Source of the DNA: Snowella sp031396835
GTDB lineage: Bacteria; Cyanobacteriota; Cyanobacteriia; Cyanobacteriales; Microcystaceae
NCBI GenBank assembly: GCA_031396835.1
Contig: JANNLO010000192.1
Location: forward strand, 1 to 7,594
Direction: 5' to 3'
DNA length: 7,594 nucleotides
A program made the position numbers and the translations under genes. The notes below the pieces were generated by a model that was not told the DNA's origin, searched no databases, and was given only the letters and a program-made list of their open reading frames with translations. Of this stretch, positions 1 to 6,152 are shown in pieces (within the stretch, counting starts at the first letter, position 1; every line of letters begins with the position of its first letter).

Positions 1-1
1 G

Positions 2-304
2 ATGGAACCGACAGCCATTCTTAATCCTTCTATTATTGAGCATTCGACCGAAATTGTTAAAGGTTGGGAAGGTTGTTTAAGTGTTTCAGGTTGGCGTGGT
101 TTAGTGCCTCGTTATCAGGCGATCATCGTGGAATATTATGATCGTTGGGGACAATGGCAAAAGCAAGAATTAACGGGTTTTATTGCTAGAATTTTTCAAC
201 ATGAATTGGATCATCTAAATGGTGTTCTTTTCGTTGATCGATTAGAATTTCCCGAAGATCTTTATACAGAATTTAGTTATCAAGCCATCACTTCTTTAGC
301 TTAA
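2..304 (+). CDS. def: peptide deformylase, C-terminal part (cut by window edge)
   Basis: Peptide deformylase removes the N-terminal formyl group from nascent proteins at the ribosome, using a metal held by one Cys and two His. The visible 100 residues carry motif 2 (EGCLS, with metal ligand C25) and motif 3 (QHELDH, with ligands H67 and H71 and catalytic E68). Motif 1 (GxGxAAxQ) and the start codon must lie to the left of the window. The reading frame is open to the edge, and in cyanobacterial relatives the Met-Glu-Pro-Thr at the first codons is internal, so that ATG is not taken as the start. After EGCLS the sequence reads VSG where VPG is more usual. No strong terminator follows, only AT-rich DNA. 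The family identification is secure. The length upstream of the window is unknown. Confidence 0.93.
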   Translation: MEPTAILNPSIIEHSTEIVKGWEGCLSVSGWRGLVPRYQAIIVEYYDRWGQWQKQELTGFIARIFQHELDHLNGVLFVDRLEFPEDLYTEFSYQAITSLA

Positions 305-528
305 TTAATGATCTTATTATTGATTTTAAAATGAATATTAATTGCGATTTTAGATTAGTAAATAAAATAAAAACACACAGCATTATTACAGGTCAACTAA
401 AGTATCACTAAACCATTAATATCGAATCACTACCACTGAAAATGCCTTCTCAAGACAAATTAAAACTTTCTCAGTAGATATGTTTTGGCATTCTTTATTG
501 TAAAAAATTAATTCAGTCAACAGTCAAT

Positions 529-558
529 CTTAACAACCTGTTAACTTCTTATTAAGTT
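529..558 (+). promoter_or_regulatory. possible Pho-box-like operator (three TTAA octamers, 11-bp period)
   Basis: Three octamers, CTTAACAA, GTTAACTT and ATTAAGTT, are separated by exactly 3 bp, so their TTAA cores repeat every 11 bp. Cyanobacterial Pho boxes bound by SphR/PhoB are described as tandem octamers of the form PyTTAAPyPy(T/A) with 3-bp spacers. The spacing fits, but each octamer departs from the consensus at one or more positions. The DNA is AT-rich, so chance is a real alternative. TATAAA at 595-600 could be the matching -10. The inferred target is the gene at 875, now separated from the boxes by the MITE-like element. Confidence 0.3.
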
Positions 559-606
559 ATTAAAACAATAGATCTACTGTAATTTTAGAACGACTATAAA
601 AAAAGG

Positions 607-717
607 GCGTTGCTGATTTGGACTATGAATTCTCCCTTGACTTATTTGAAAAATCCAATCTCAAGCTGATTTTTGGATATGTGCAAAATCATCATTCATA
701 TCTTGATTCAGCAACGC
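607..717. mobile_element. MITE-like non-coding element with terminal inverted repeats
   Basis: The stretch begins with GCGTTGCTGA and ends with its exact reverse complement, TCAGCAACGC. Comparing the two ends further inwards gives about 19 matches in 27 positions, including a shared TATGAAT block. It is flanked on the left (598-605) and right (718-725) by AAAAAAAG, which looks like an 8-bp target duplication, although an A-run is weak proof. An internal pair, ATCCAA (653-658) and TTGGAT (673-678), could form a second stem. No reading frame for a transposase fits in 111 bp, so it would be moved in trans by a full-length relative, or be an internally deleted insertion sequence. I do not assign the IS family. 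Confidence 0.55.
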
Positions 718-874
718 AAAAAAAGAAGGGTTTTTAATAAGTATGGCTAAGCAAAATAGTTGATTGATTTATAGCGATAGTAATCATGGGTTTCATAGAC
801 TCAAGACACTGTACACAAGGGGGGTAAGATTTATTTAACAAGCATTTTTATAGTTGACAGGAACGTAAAGCCCT

Positions 875-3070
875 ATGACCGTTGAAGCGTGCATCCCCGC
901 CTTTTGCCAAGGTATCCAGTCTTTTGGTCAACCCTTGCCTGATTTTGACCGTTATGGAAAAGAAGCTGTCATTACGGCGGGCAATACTGCTATTTCTGAC
1001 CCTAGTGATCCCAGTGCGGTTTATCAAACTCTTTTGGCTGCTGATGCCTTGCGTTATCTGACATTACACACCACGGCAAGCAAAGAATCAGGTCATCCAG
1101 GCGGTTTTGCGAGTATTGCTGACGCGATCGCGGCTTTGGTGATGTTGGGTTACAAAAACACGGTGACAGAGGTTGGACACCACGCGCCTGGTTTTTATAG
1201 CAATATGTTTTTAGACCGCTCCCTAGAAGACATGGGTATTAACACGGTTCAGCAATTAGGTGATCGCTTTCGGGAAATGCACGGTTTATTAGGTCATTTA
1301 TCGGGTCAAATTCCAGGATTATTAGGGCCTGCGGGGCCATTAGGTCAAGGACAACACTTTGCAATGGCAGGCGCGAAATTGCATCCTGGCACACTATTTC
1401 CTGTCACGATTGGTGATGGCGGCTTGGGTGAACCCTATATCATGAGTAGTTTTGGGCATTTTCACACGGCTTATCCCAAAATCACCAACTTTTTGCCGAT
1501 TTTGGTCTGGAATGGCTACAGTCAAGAACATCACAGCATGGTCTCCACCAAATCCAATGCGGAGATGATTAACTATTGGCAGGGTAACGGTTTTGAAAAA
1601 GTTATTTTAGTTAATGCGAAAGATTTTGACGATGCCAATCAACTAGGCGATTATGTCGATAGCACCCAATTTTCCTTTGCTAAACGTCTCGAATTTACCC
1701 AGGCAATCCTAGAAGCCACCGATCAAGCGGCAAAATCAGCATTAGGCGGAACTCTGACCGTTTTAATCGTTAAACAACTCAAAGGTGCAGGGGTTCATAA
1801 ACGGGGCGCGCAATCCCATAATTTATATCCAGGCGATAGTTTAGAAAAAGATTATATTGTCAGTGCCTTAAAAGAACGAGCGTTATCTCCCGAAGCTTGG
1901 CAATTAGTCCGTACCAATTTTGAACGGGCGGGCGGCGGGCCTGCTTCTCGTCAAGTTGTCACTGAAACCGAATTACCGTTAGCTGATTTAGGCCAATTAC
2001 CCCTGACCGAATTCGCGATCGGCGAGAAAAAAGTTGCTACCACCGTGATGGGAGAATTAGTGGTTCATGTGGGGAAAAAAGACCCCAATTTTGTCGTCAC
2101 CAATGCCGATGGAAACGCAGCTTCGGGTATTAATAATATCAATATCGGTTTGAAAATTGTCCATCCCACCGTTGACGAGACCTACTTCCAAGGGCCGAGC
2201 GGTCAGGTTTATGAACCCCTGAGTGAAGATGCCTGTGCAGGTTTGGCGGTTGGTTTAACCCTATTTGGAGCCAGAAGTTTGTGGTGTTCCTACGAATCCT
2301 TTGCTATCAATGGCATACCGATTTGGCAGACTGTCACTCAAGCGATGACGGAGTTACGTCGTCCCACGCCTTCGACTATTACTTTATTCACCGCAGGAGC
2401 TTTAGAGCAAGGTCGCAACGGTTGGACGCATCAACGCCCTGAAATTGAAAATTATTTTGCGGCCATGATGCGAAATGGCAATATTTTTCCTGTCTTTCCC
2501 TGTGATGCGAATGGGATTCAGGTTTGCTATGAATGGGCTTTGCAAACGAAGAATAAAGGGATCACGATTACGGCGAGTAAATCCCCCTTACCCATCCGCA
2601 CAACTTTTGAACAAAATCGTCAAGGATTGCAAGATGGCGGTATTGTTTTATACGAAAAAGAAGGCTCGAAAAAAGTTGTTTTTGCGGTGATTGGCGACAT
2701 GACTTTAAACCCTGTTTTTGAAGCGGCAACCCAACTCGAAGCAGAGGGATTTGGCGTTAAAATTGTTTCGGTAATTAATCCTCGTCGGCTCTATCGTCCT
2801 CAAGATGTTCTCTGGGAAACTTGCAAGGAAGCGGACGGTCATTTTTTGGATGATGCAGGTTTTGAACGTCTTTTTGGGGGTGATGTTTTAATTGGGGTTA
2901 TCGGTGGCGGTAGTGCTTTATTGGAACCGTTGATGTTGCGGTCTAATGCTAAGCGGGATATTTTTGCTTGGAAGCGGGGCGAAACTACGGCTAGTGCGGG
3001 TCAATTGATGGCTTTCAATGGTTTAACCTCTGAGGCTTTACGCGATCGCGCTTTGCAATTGTTAAGATAG
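875..3070 (+). CDS. transketolase/phosphoketolase-like thiamine diphosphate enzyme (Sll0529-like)
   Basis: A 731-residue thiamine diphosphate enzyme of sugar-phosphate metabolism, close in kind to Synechocystis Sll0529, which has been annotated both as transketolase and as a second phosphoketolase. The N-terminal half looks transketolase-like: GHPGG (73-77) and GPLGQG (154-159). The cofactor motif is GDG (180-182) followed by N213 in LPILVWNG, a phrase more typical of phosphoketolases. The central SHN (H315), catalytic-type E451, the YESF block (473-476) and NGWTH (H519) also match phosphoketolase landmarks. The His found in phosphoketolases in the loop equivalent to 151-161 is not evident. 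It is shorter than classical phosphoketolases (about 790-825 residues). ATG 875 is chosen because the N-terminus matches the family; AGGA at 859-862 is a distant ribosome site. It could cleave xylulose 5-phosphate or fructose 6-phosphate to acetyl phosphate, or transfer ketol groups; sequence alone does not decide. Confidence 0.88.
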   Translation: MTVEACIPAFCQGIQSFGQPLPDFDRYGKEAVITAGNTAISDPSDPSAVYQTLLAADALRYLTLHTTASKESGHPGGFASIADAIAALVMLGYKNTVTEVGHHAPGFYSNMFLDRSLEDMGINTVQQLGDRFREMHGLLGHLSGQIPGLLGPAGPLGQGQHFAMAGAKLHPGTLFPVTIGDGGLGEPYIMSSFGHFHTAYPKITNFLPILVWNGYSQEHHSMVSTKSNAEMINYWQGNGFEKVILVNAKDFDDANQLGDYVDSTQFSFAKRLEFTQAILEATDQAAKSALGGTLTVLIVKQLKGAGVHKRGAQSHNLYPGDSLEKDYIVSALKERALSPEAWQLVRTNFERAGGGPASRQVVTETELPLADLGQLPLTEFAIGEKKVATTVMGELVVHVGKKDPNFVVTNADGNAASGINNINIGLKIVHPTVDETYFQGPSGQVYEPLSEDACAGLAVGLTLFGARSLWCSYESFAINGIPIWQTVTQAMTELRRPTPSTITLFTAGALEQGRNGWTHQRPEIENYFAAMMRNGNIFPVFPCDANGIQVCYEWALQTKNKGITITASKSPLPIRTTFEQNRQGLQDGGIVLYEKEGSKKVVFAVIGDMTLNPVFEAATQLEAEGFGVKIVSVINPRRLYRPQDVLWETCKEADGHFLDDAGFERLFGGDVLIGVIGGGSALLEPLMLRSNAKRDIFAWKRGETTASAGQLMAFNGLTSEALRDRALQLLR

Positions 3071-3072
3071 AG

Positions 3073-3119
3073 TTTAGGGAATGGGAAGATGAATTGTTTT
3101 TCTCCCTATACTAAATTTT
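3073..3119 (+). terminator. weak candidate terminator after the phosphoketolase-like gene
   Basis: Just past the stop codon, TTTAG (3073-3077) can pair with CTAAA (3111-3115). Inside, GGGA (3083-3086), or alternatively TAGGGA (3075-3080), can pair with the TCCC of TCCCTA (3103-3108). TTTT follows the outer stem. The stems are short and the loop is long, so this is a tentative call based on position more than strength. Confidence 0.28.
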
Positions 3120-3130
3120 GTTGATTATTA

Positions 3131-3310
3131 TTGACACTCCCACCGTTAAATCAAAGATTATAGCGGGGGATTCTTGCTTCTTTCAGGTTGCCTCTTAACT
3201 AGATACCAAGATTACTCTTAATATCCCCGTCAAATACCCAGCTACCCATTGGTCAAAATTCATCTCGCCGTTAAACCTATTGGCTCTAGCGGGAGTCGTC
3301 TTTTGACATT
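3131..3310 (-). mobile_element. orphan IS200/IS605-like right end, possible omega-RNA remnant
   Basis: TTGAC (3131-3135) is followed by an imperfect hairpin in which CCC-A-CCG (3139-3145) pairs with CGG-GGG (3164-3169), leaving one bulged A. A second structured hairpin has CCGTTA (3268-3273) against TAGCGG (3287-3292), with an inner CC-TATT-GG at 3276-3283. Subterminal hairpins with bulged bases next to a TTGAC-type pentamer are typical of IS200/IS605 ends. Read on the minus strand, the order resembles the 3' end of a tnpB unit with its guide RNA scaffold finishing in GGGAGTGTCAA. No transposase or TnpB is present: the minus-strand open stretch 3198-3308 is only 37 codons and I do not recognise it. 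The assignment rests on hairpin layout and on my recollection of similar cyanobacterial ends. Confidence 0.4.
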
Positions 3311-3357
3311 AAAGATAGACTAATCCCCAAGCGTAAATTCGGGAATGAAGAAAACCC

Positions 3358-3543
3358 ATGAAAAATCCTATCACTATTGATCCAGATATTTGCAATGGAA
3401 AACAGATTATCGCTGGGACAAGAATTTCCATACAAACCGTTATGAAGTTTTTGGGAGCAGGAGATTCCATGAAAGAAATCCTAGAAAAATATCTTTCCCT
3501 CTCAAGAGAAGATATTTATGCCTGTCTATTATTCACAAGTTAA
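3358..3543 (+). pseudogene. DUF433 antitoxin-like protein, probably truncated by frameshift
   Basis: The 61-residue product has the DUF433 pattern: DPDICNGKQIIAGTRI (8-23), a helical segment with EILEKY (40-45), then the LSREDIYACL ending (48-57). DUF433 proteins are small DNA-binding antitoxins, usually about 75-80 residues and usually followed at once by a DUF5615 PIN-like toxin. Here the stop arrives about 15 residues early. The next frame continues from about 3540 to 3608 with LSKKAFVNRV, which looks like the usual family tail, so one base appears to have been lost near the stop codon at 3541-3543. Restoring the frame would give about 83 residues. No toxin gene follows. The ribosome site is weak. 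It may be a decaying orphan, or a short form still made. The domain call is firm; the pseudogene status is inferred. Confidence 0.65.
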
Positions 3544-3677
3544 GCAAAAAAGCTTTTGTCAATAGGGTTTCAATCTTTACAAAACTCGCCATTAGGTCAG
3601 TTTTATAACTATTTAAGTATTTCTACTTATTAGCTATGCTTTTGTAACTAATTCCATATTTAGTGTTTGTATTATTC

Positions 3678-4277
3678 TCAAGGACTAAATATAGTAGTTG
3701 GCAAAGTCCTATATTCCTTAGCTTGTGAGAAATGGATAAGAAGAAAGTGTTGGGGTAAATATTTCACCAATCTCAAACAAGCCCCAGGATGTTGAAAGAA
3801 AACCCGCATTAAATAACCCAATTCTTCCAAAGACAACAATTCCATTGCATTCAGACGATTAAAAACCTGCCAACACTCATCATAAAAATGACGAATCCCA
3901 ATTTTTTCCTGGGGAAAACGAGTGATCAGTTCTTGCAAAAATTTCTCATAATCCCGATGAACTTTAATCTCCAGATTATGGGGTAAATGATAATGAATTT
4001 GCACAGGATCAGCAAACGTTTCTAGTTTCATGCCCACCGCAGCTAAAGCACGAGTCAGTAAATTCGTCGTTCCCTGTTCACCAAACCCAAAAATCATCGA
4101 TGCACCCACATCAAAACGATAGCCTGAGCGTTCAAAATAACCAGAACTTCCGTTAGGAATAATATAACTTTCTAGAACAAGAACTTTTGCTGCCTTAGCC
4201 GCTAGTTGAGTCGCTGTGACTAATCCACCGATTCCTGAACCAATCACAATAACATCGCATTCTGTTCTATTTCCCAT
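3678..4277 (-). pseudogene. crtH: carotene (prolycopene) isomerase CrtH, N-terminal fragment
   Basis: Intact CrtH is an FAD enzyme of about 500 residues that converts poly-cis lycopene to all-trans lycopene in cyanobacterial carotenoid synthesis. This frame has only 199 residues. Residues 8-176 match the family well: the Rossmann motif GSGIGG (13-18), the ribose-binding acidic residue E36, then GYRFDVGASMIFGFG, PVQIHYHLP, FYDECWQVFN and FFQHPGACL. After KYLPQ (172-176) homology stops abruptly, and the last 23 residues are unrelated, so some 300 residues, including the rest of the FAD and substrate regions, are gone. No continuation is found in other frames down to 3610. Substitutions also appear where relatives keep Gly or Arg: ESY instead of ER(Y/H), and IPNGSSG instead of IPGGS(A/S)G, suggesting relaxed selection. 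It is co-directional with the upstream signalling genes but separated from them by a terminator. An intact crtH probably exists elsewhere. Confidence 0.85.
3681..3710. repeat. inverted repeat AGGACT/AGTCCT beyond the crtH breakpoint
   Basis: AGGACT at 3681-3686 is exactly inverted at 3705-3710 with an 18-base loop. Two further pairs nest around it: AAGG 3680-3683 with CCTT 3716-3719, and CTCA 3677-3680 with TGAG 3726-3729. It lies within 40-70 bases of the point where the crtH fragment loses homology, so it may be the trace of a mobile-element end. It is short and AT-rich outside the hexamers. Confidence 0.3.
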
Positions 4278-4326
4278 AAAAAGTTATTACCCTAAAAACT
4301 TATTTGTCAACCTTTTATTTCAGGGC

Positions 4327-4367
4327 AAAAAAAAGCAGGATGACTCATGAATTTTATTGAGCTATCC
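4327..4367 (-). terminator. Rho-independent terminator for the minus-strand signalling genes
   Basis: Read on the minus strand, GGATAGCTCA (4367-4358) pairs with TGAGTCATCC (4347-4338), with one mismatch and one wobble across a 10-base loop. After a TGC spacer comes an uninterrupted run of eight T (4334-4327). It lies about 120 bases after the diguanylate cyclase stop codon and about 50 bases before the crtH fragment, so it should insulate that fragment. Confidence 0.72.
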
Positions 4368-4416
4368 CACCTACCGAATCCTTGAGAGAAGAACACTGTA
4401 AATTACTATAGAATTG

Positions 4417-4462
4417 TTGAGAACTAATGTCAATAGTTTTTGAGAAAGATTTTCAATAGTTT
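4417..4462. repeat. imperfect 23-bp tandem duplication
   Basis: Two adjacent 23-base units, 4417-4439 and 4440-4462, share the block TTGAGAA at the start and TCAATAGTTT at the end and differ only in the six middle bases, giving 19 of 23 identical. They sit in the 3' untranslated stretch between the diguanylate cyclase stop codon and its terminator. The AT-rich make-up allows slippage as the origin. No function is evident. Confidence 0.6.
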
Positions 4463-4489
4463 AGGATGTTTACAGGATTTATCTAAAAT

Positions 4490-6046
4490 TTATGAGTCAA
4501 AAACAGCAGACTGATTCCGTCCCCGATTTTTGGCTAAATAAAGAGCTTTATCGGCTTGATGAATTAAAATCTCAAAAGATTGCTCAAGACTAGGAATCAA
4601 ATTAGCAATCCCGATACTCACTGTGACGTGATCGCCAACTTCGGAGGTTTGATGAGGAATATTCAATTTTTTAATAGCTTGATGAATTTTTTCAGCGATC
4701 GCGATCGCACCTTGCGGGAAGGTATTGGGCAAAATAACCACAAATTCTTCGCCGCCGTAACGAGCCAATAAATCAGCAGGACGATGTATGACTTTTTGGA
4801 CGGATTGAGCCAATTGAATTAAACAATCATCTCCTTGTTGATGGCCGTAGTGGTCGTTATAACGTTTGAAATAATCTACGTCAAATAGTAATAAAGAGAG
4901 ATTTTGTTGTTCTCGGCGTAGGCATAACCATTTCTGAGCTAATTTTTCATCAAAACAGCGTCGGTTGGCGATTTGAGTTAGTGCATCCGTATTAACTAAC
5001 TTTTCGAGACGGCGAGTTGCATCCGCTAAATCTGCGTTAGTTTCTATTAAAAGGGTTTGAGCCTGTTGGCGTTCCACTAATTCTTGTTGTAATTTTTGGA
5101 AAAGATCTGCTTGCTGAATGGCGATCGCGAGTTGATCGGCAATTTGTTTCACTAGATCAATTTCAAATGTTTGCCAAATTCGAGGAGCAGAACATTGATG
5201 AATACATAATAATCCCCAAGATTTTTCATTTGCAAGTAATGGCACAATCAAGTTTGCTCGAATCTGGAATTGAACCAAAATATCTCGATAGCATTTCGCT
5301 AATTCGACTTTATCAATATCTTCCAATGCTTGGATTTTTCCGTGTTGATAATCGGTTGCGTAGCGTTCGCCAAAGCAATGATCGTCAATTTTAATTTTCA
5401 TCAGAGAGTCAAATCCTTCGCCAACGGATTCAGCAACAAACTCACCACTTTCAAAATTAGAGTCTGCATGAAATTGATAAATGCCCACGCGATCAGACTG
5501 CAAAAATCGACGAATTTCTTGGGAAGACACGCTAAAAATTTCAGATAAATCTAGAGATTTACGAATTTGTTGAGTAATTTCTGCTAGTAAAACTGATCTT
5601 TGATATTCTTGTCTGAGAGCTTTTTCGGCTTCTTTTTGGGCATTAAGGGCAGCTTCTGCTATTTTTTTAGCCTGAAGAAGTTCATCTTCATATTGAATTC
5701 TTTGATGAATAGGAATAACAACACAGTCATTAACAAAATAATCAGCTTTTTCTCGACGTACTGCATTAATCAGCATGGGAATCGAAACTCCCTGTTTTGA
5801 CTTTAAAGAAAAATAAATTTCTTTCGCTTTTCCTTGCATTTTCAACAAAGGAAAAAAATGGGTTTGATAGAAAATTTGGCTCGCGATCGGCAAAATAGAC
5901 TTAATTGGTTGCTCTGTTAATTCTCCTAGTTCATATCCCAACAATTCCAAAAGTGTTTGATTCATAATCACAATCGAACCATCGTCGGTGAAAGAAAAAA
6001 ATCCACAGGGAGCATTATCCAGTAGCTCGTTTAGAGAGTCATTCAC
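4490..6046 (-). CDS. PAS - DXCF cyanobacteriochrome GAF - GGDEF diguanylate cyclase
   Basis: A 518-residue soluble sensor predicted to make cyclic di-GMP. Residues 5-115 form a PAS domain strikingly like that of Bacillus RsbP (NAPCGF, FFPLLK, EIYFSLKS, PMLINAV). A coiled coil follows (about 119-150), then a GAF domain (about 155-312) of cyanobacteriochrome type, with DHCF at 222-225, a second Cys at 252, QFQIRANLIVPLL and HQCSAPR. The 28-residue Cys-Cys distance equals that of TePixJ. Tyr253 stands where His usually follows the bilin Cys. A linker helix (315-350) leads to the cyclase domain: metal-site D389, GGEEF (431-435) and inhibitory RxxD (422-425). The start is GTG: a stop lies three codons upstream, and the next in-frame ATG (residue 28) would cut into the PAS domain. 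It follows the RsbQ-like gene by 106 bases in the same direction, suggesting one operon. Tlr0924 (SesA) is a known DXCF-GGDEF relative with a different N-terminus. Confidence 0.9.
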   Translation of the reverse strand: MNDSLNELLDNAPCGFFSFTDDGSIVIMNQTLLELLGYELGELTEQPIKSILPIASQIFYQTHFFPLLKMQGKAKEIYFSLKSKQGVSIPMLINAVRREKADYFVNDCVVIPIHQRIQYEDELLQAKKIAEAALNAQKEAEKALRQEYQRSVLLAEITQQIRKSLDLSEIFSVSSQEIRRFLQSDRVGIYQFHADSNFESGEFVAESVGEGFDSLMKIKIDDHCFGERYATDYQHGKIQALEDIDKVELAKCYRDILVQFQIRANLIVPLLANEKSWGLLCIHQCSAPRIWQTFEIDLVKQIADQLAIAIQQADLFQKLQQELVERQQAQTLLIETNADLADATRRLEKLVNTDALTQIANRRCFDEKLAQKWLCLRREQQNLSLLLFDVDYFKRYNDHYGHQQGDDCLIQLAQSVQKVIHRPADLLARYGGEEFVVILPNTFPQGAIAIAEKIHQAIKKLNIPHQTSEVGDHVTVSIGIANLIPSLEQSFEILIHQADKALYLAKNRGRNQSAVFDS

Positions 6047-6152
6047 CGTGAGTTATCCCATTTTTATCAGGCAAAACTAGATTTTAAGATTACTTCATTT
6101 TCTCAATTATTTGTAGTTTACAAAAAACAAAATCGAAACTATTTTTTGCTAT

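Larger units (their letters stand above)
305..874. other. gene-free AT-rich interval between def and the phosphoketolase-like gene
   Basis: I see no convincing reading frame on either strand in these 570 bases. The interval holds a perfect tandem heptamer CAGTCAA (514-520 and 521-527), a three-box TTAA array at 529-558, and a MITE-like inverted-repeat element at 607-717. It also holds a distant inverted pair, AATGCC near 440 and GGCATT near 487. The promoter for the gene at 875 must lie here, but I cannot place it with confidence. TATAAA at 595-600 is the best -10-like hexamer upstream of the element. Confidence 0.6.

Noticed and set aside
2475..2690. 71-codon open frame inside the phosphoketolase-like gene
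   Set aside because: It is a shifted-frame shadow of a strongly conserved gene; its sequence is rich in Lys and Arg with no family resemblance.
3198..3308. 37-codon open stretch on the minus strand, tested as a TnpB C-terminus
   Set aside because: No zinc-finger cysteines and no recognisable TnpB motif. Used only as neutral context for the IS200/IS605-like end.
3390..3608. 72-codon open frame overlapping the DUF433 gene
   Set aside because: Only its last part (after about 3540) looks like protein, as the frameshifted DUF433 tail. The first part is out of frame with the recognised domain.
5167..5800. Plus-strand open frames opposite the PAS-GAF-GGDEF gene
   Set aside because: They are antisense shadows of a well-supported gene, with low-complexity, hydrophobic or basic products.
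6114..6147. TAGTTT/AAACTA hairpin followed by T6 on the plus strand, between the hydrolase and cyclase genes
   Set aside because: The stem has one GC pair in six, the loop is 16 bases, and it points the wrong way for the genes here. It is not counted as a terminator.
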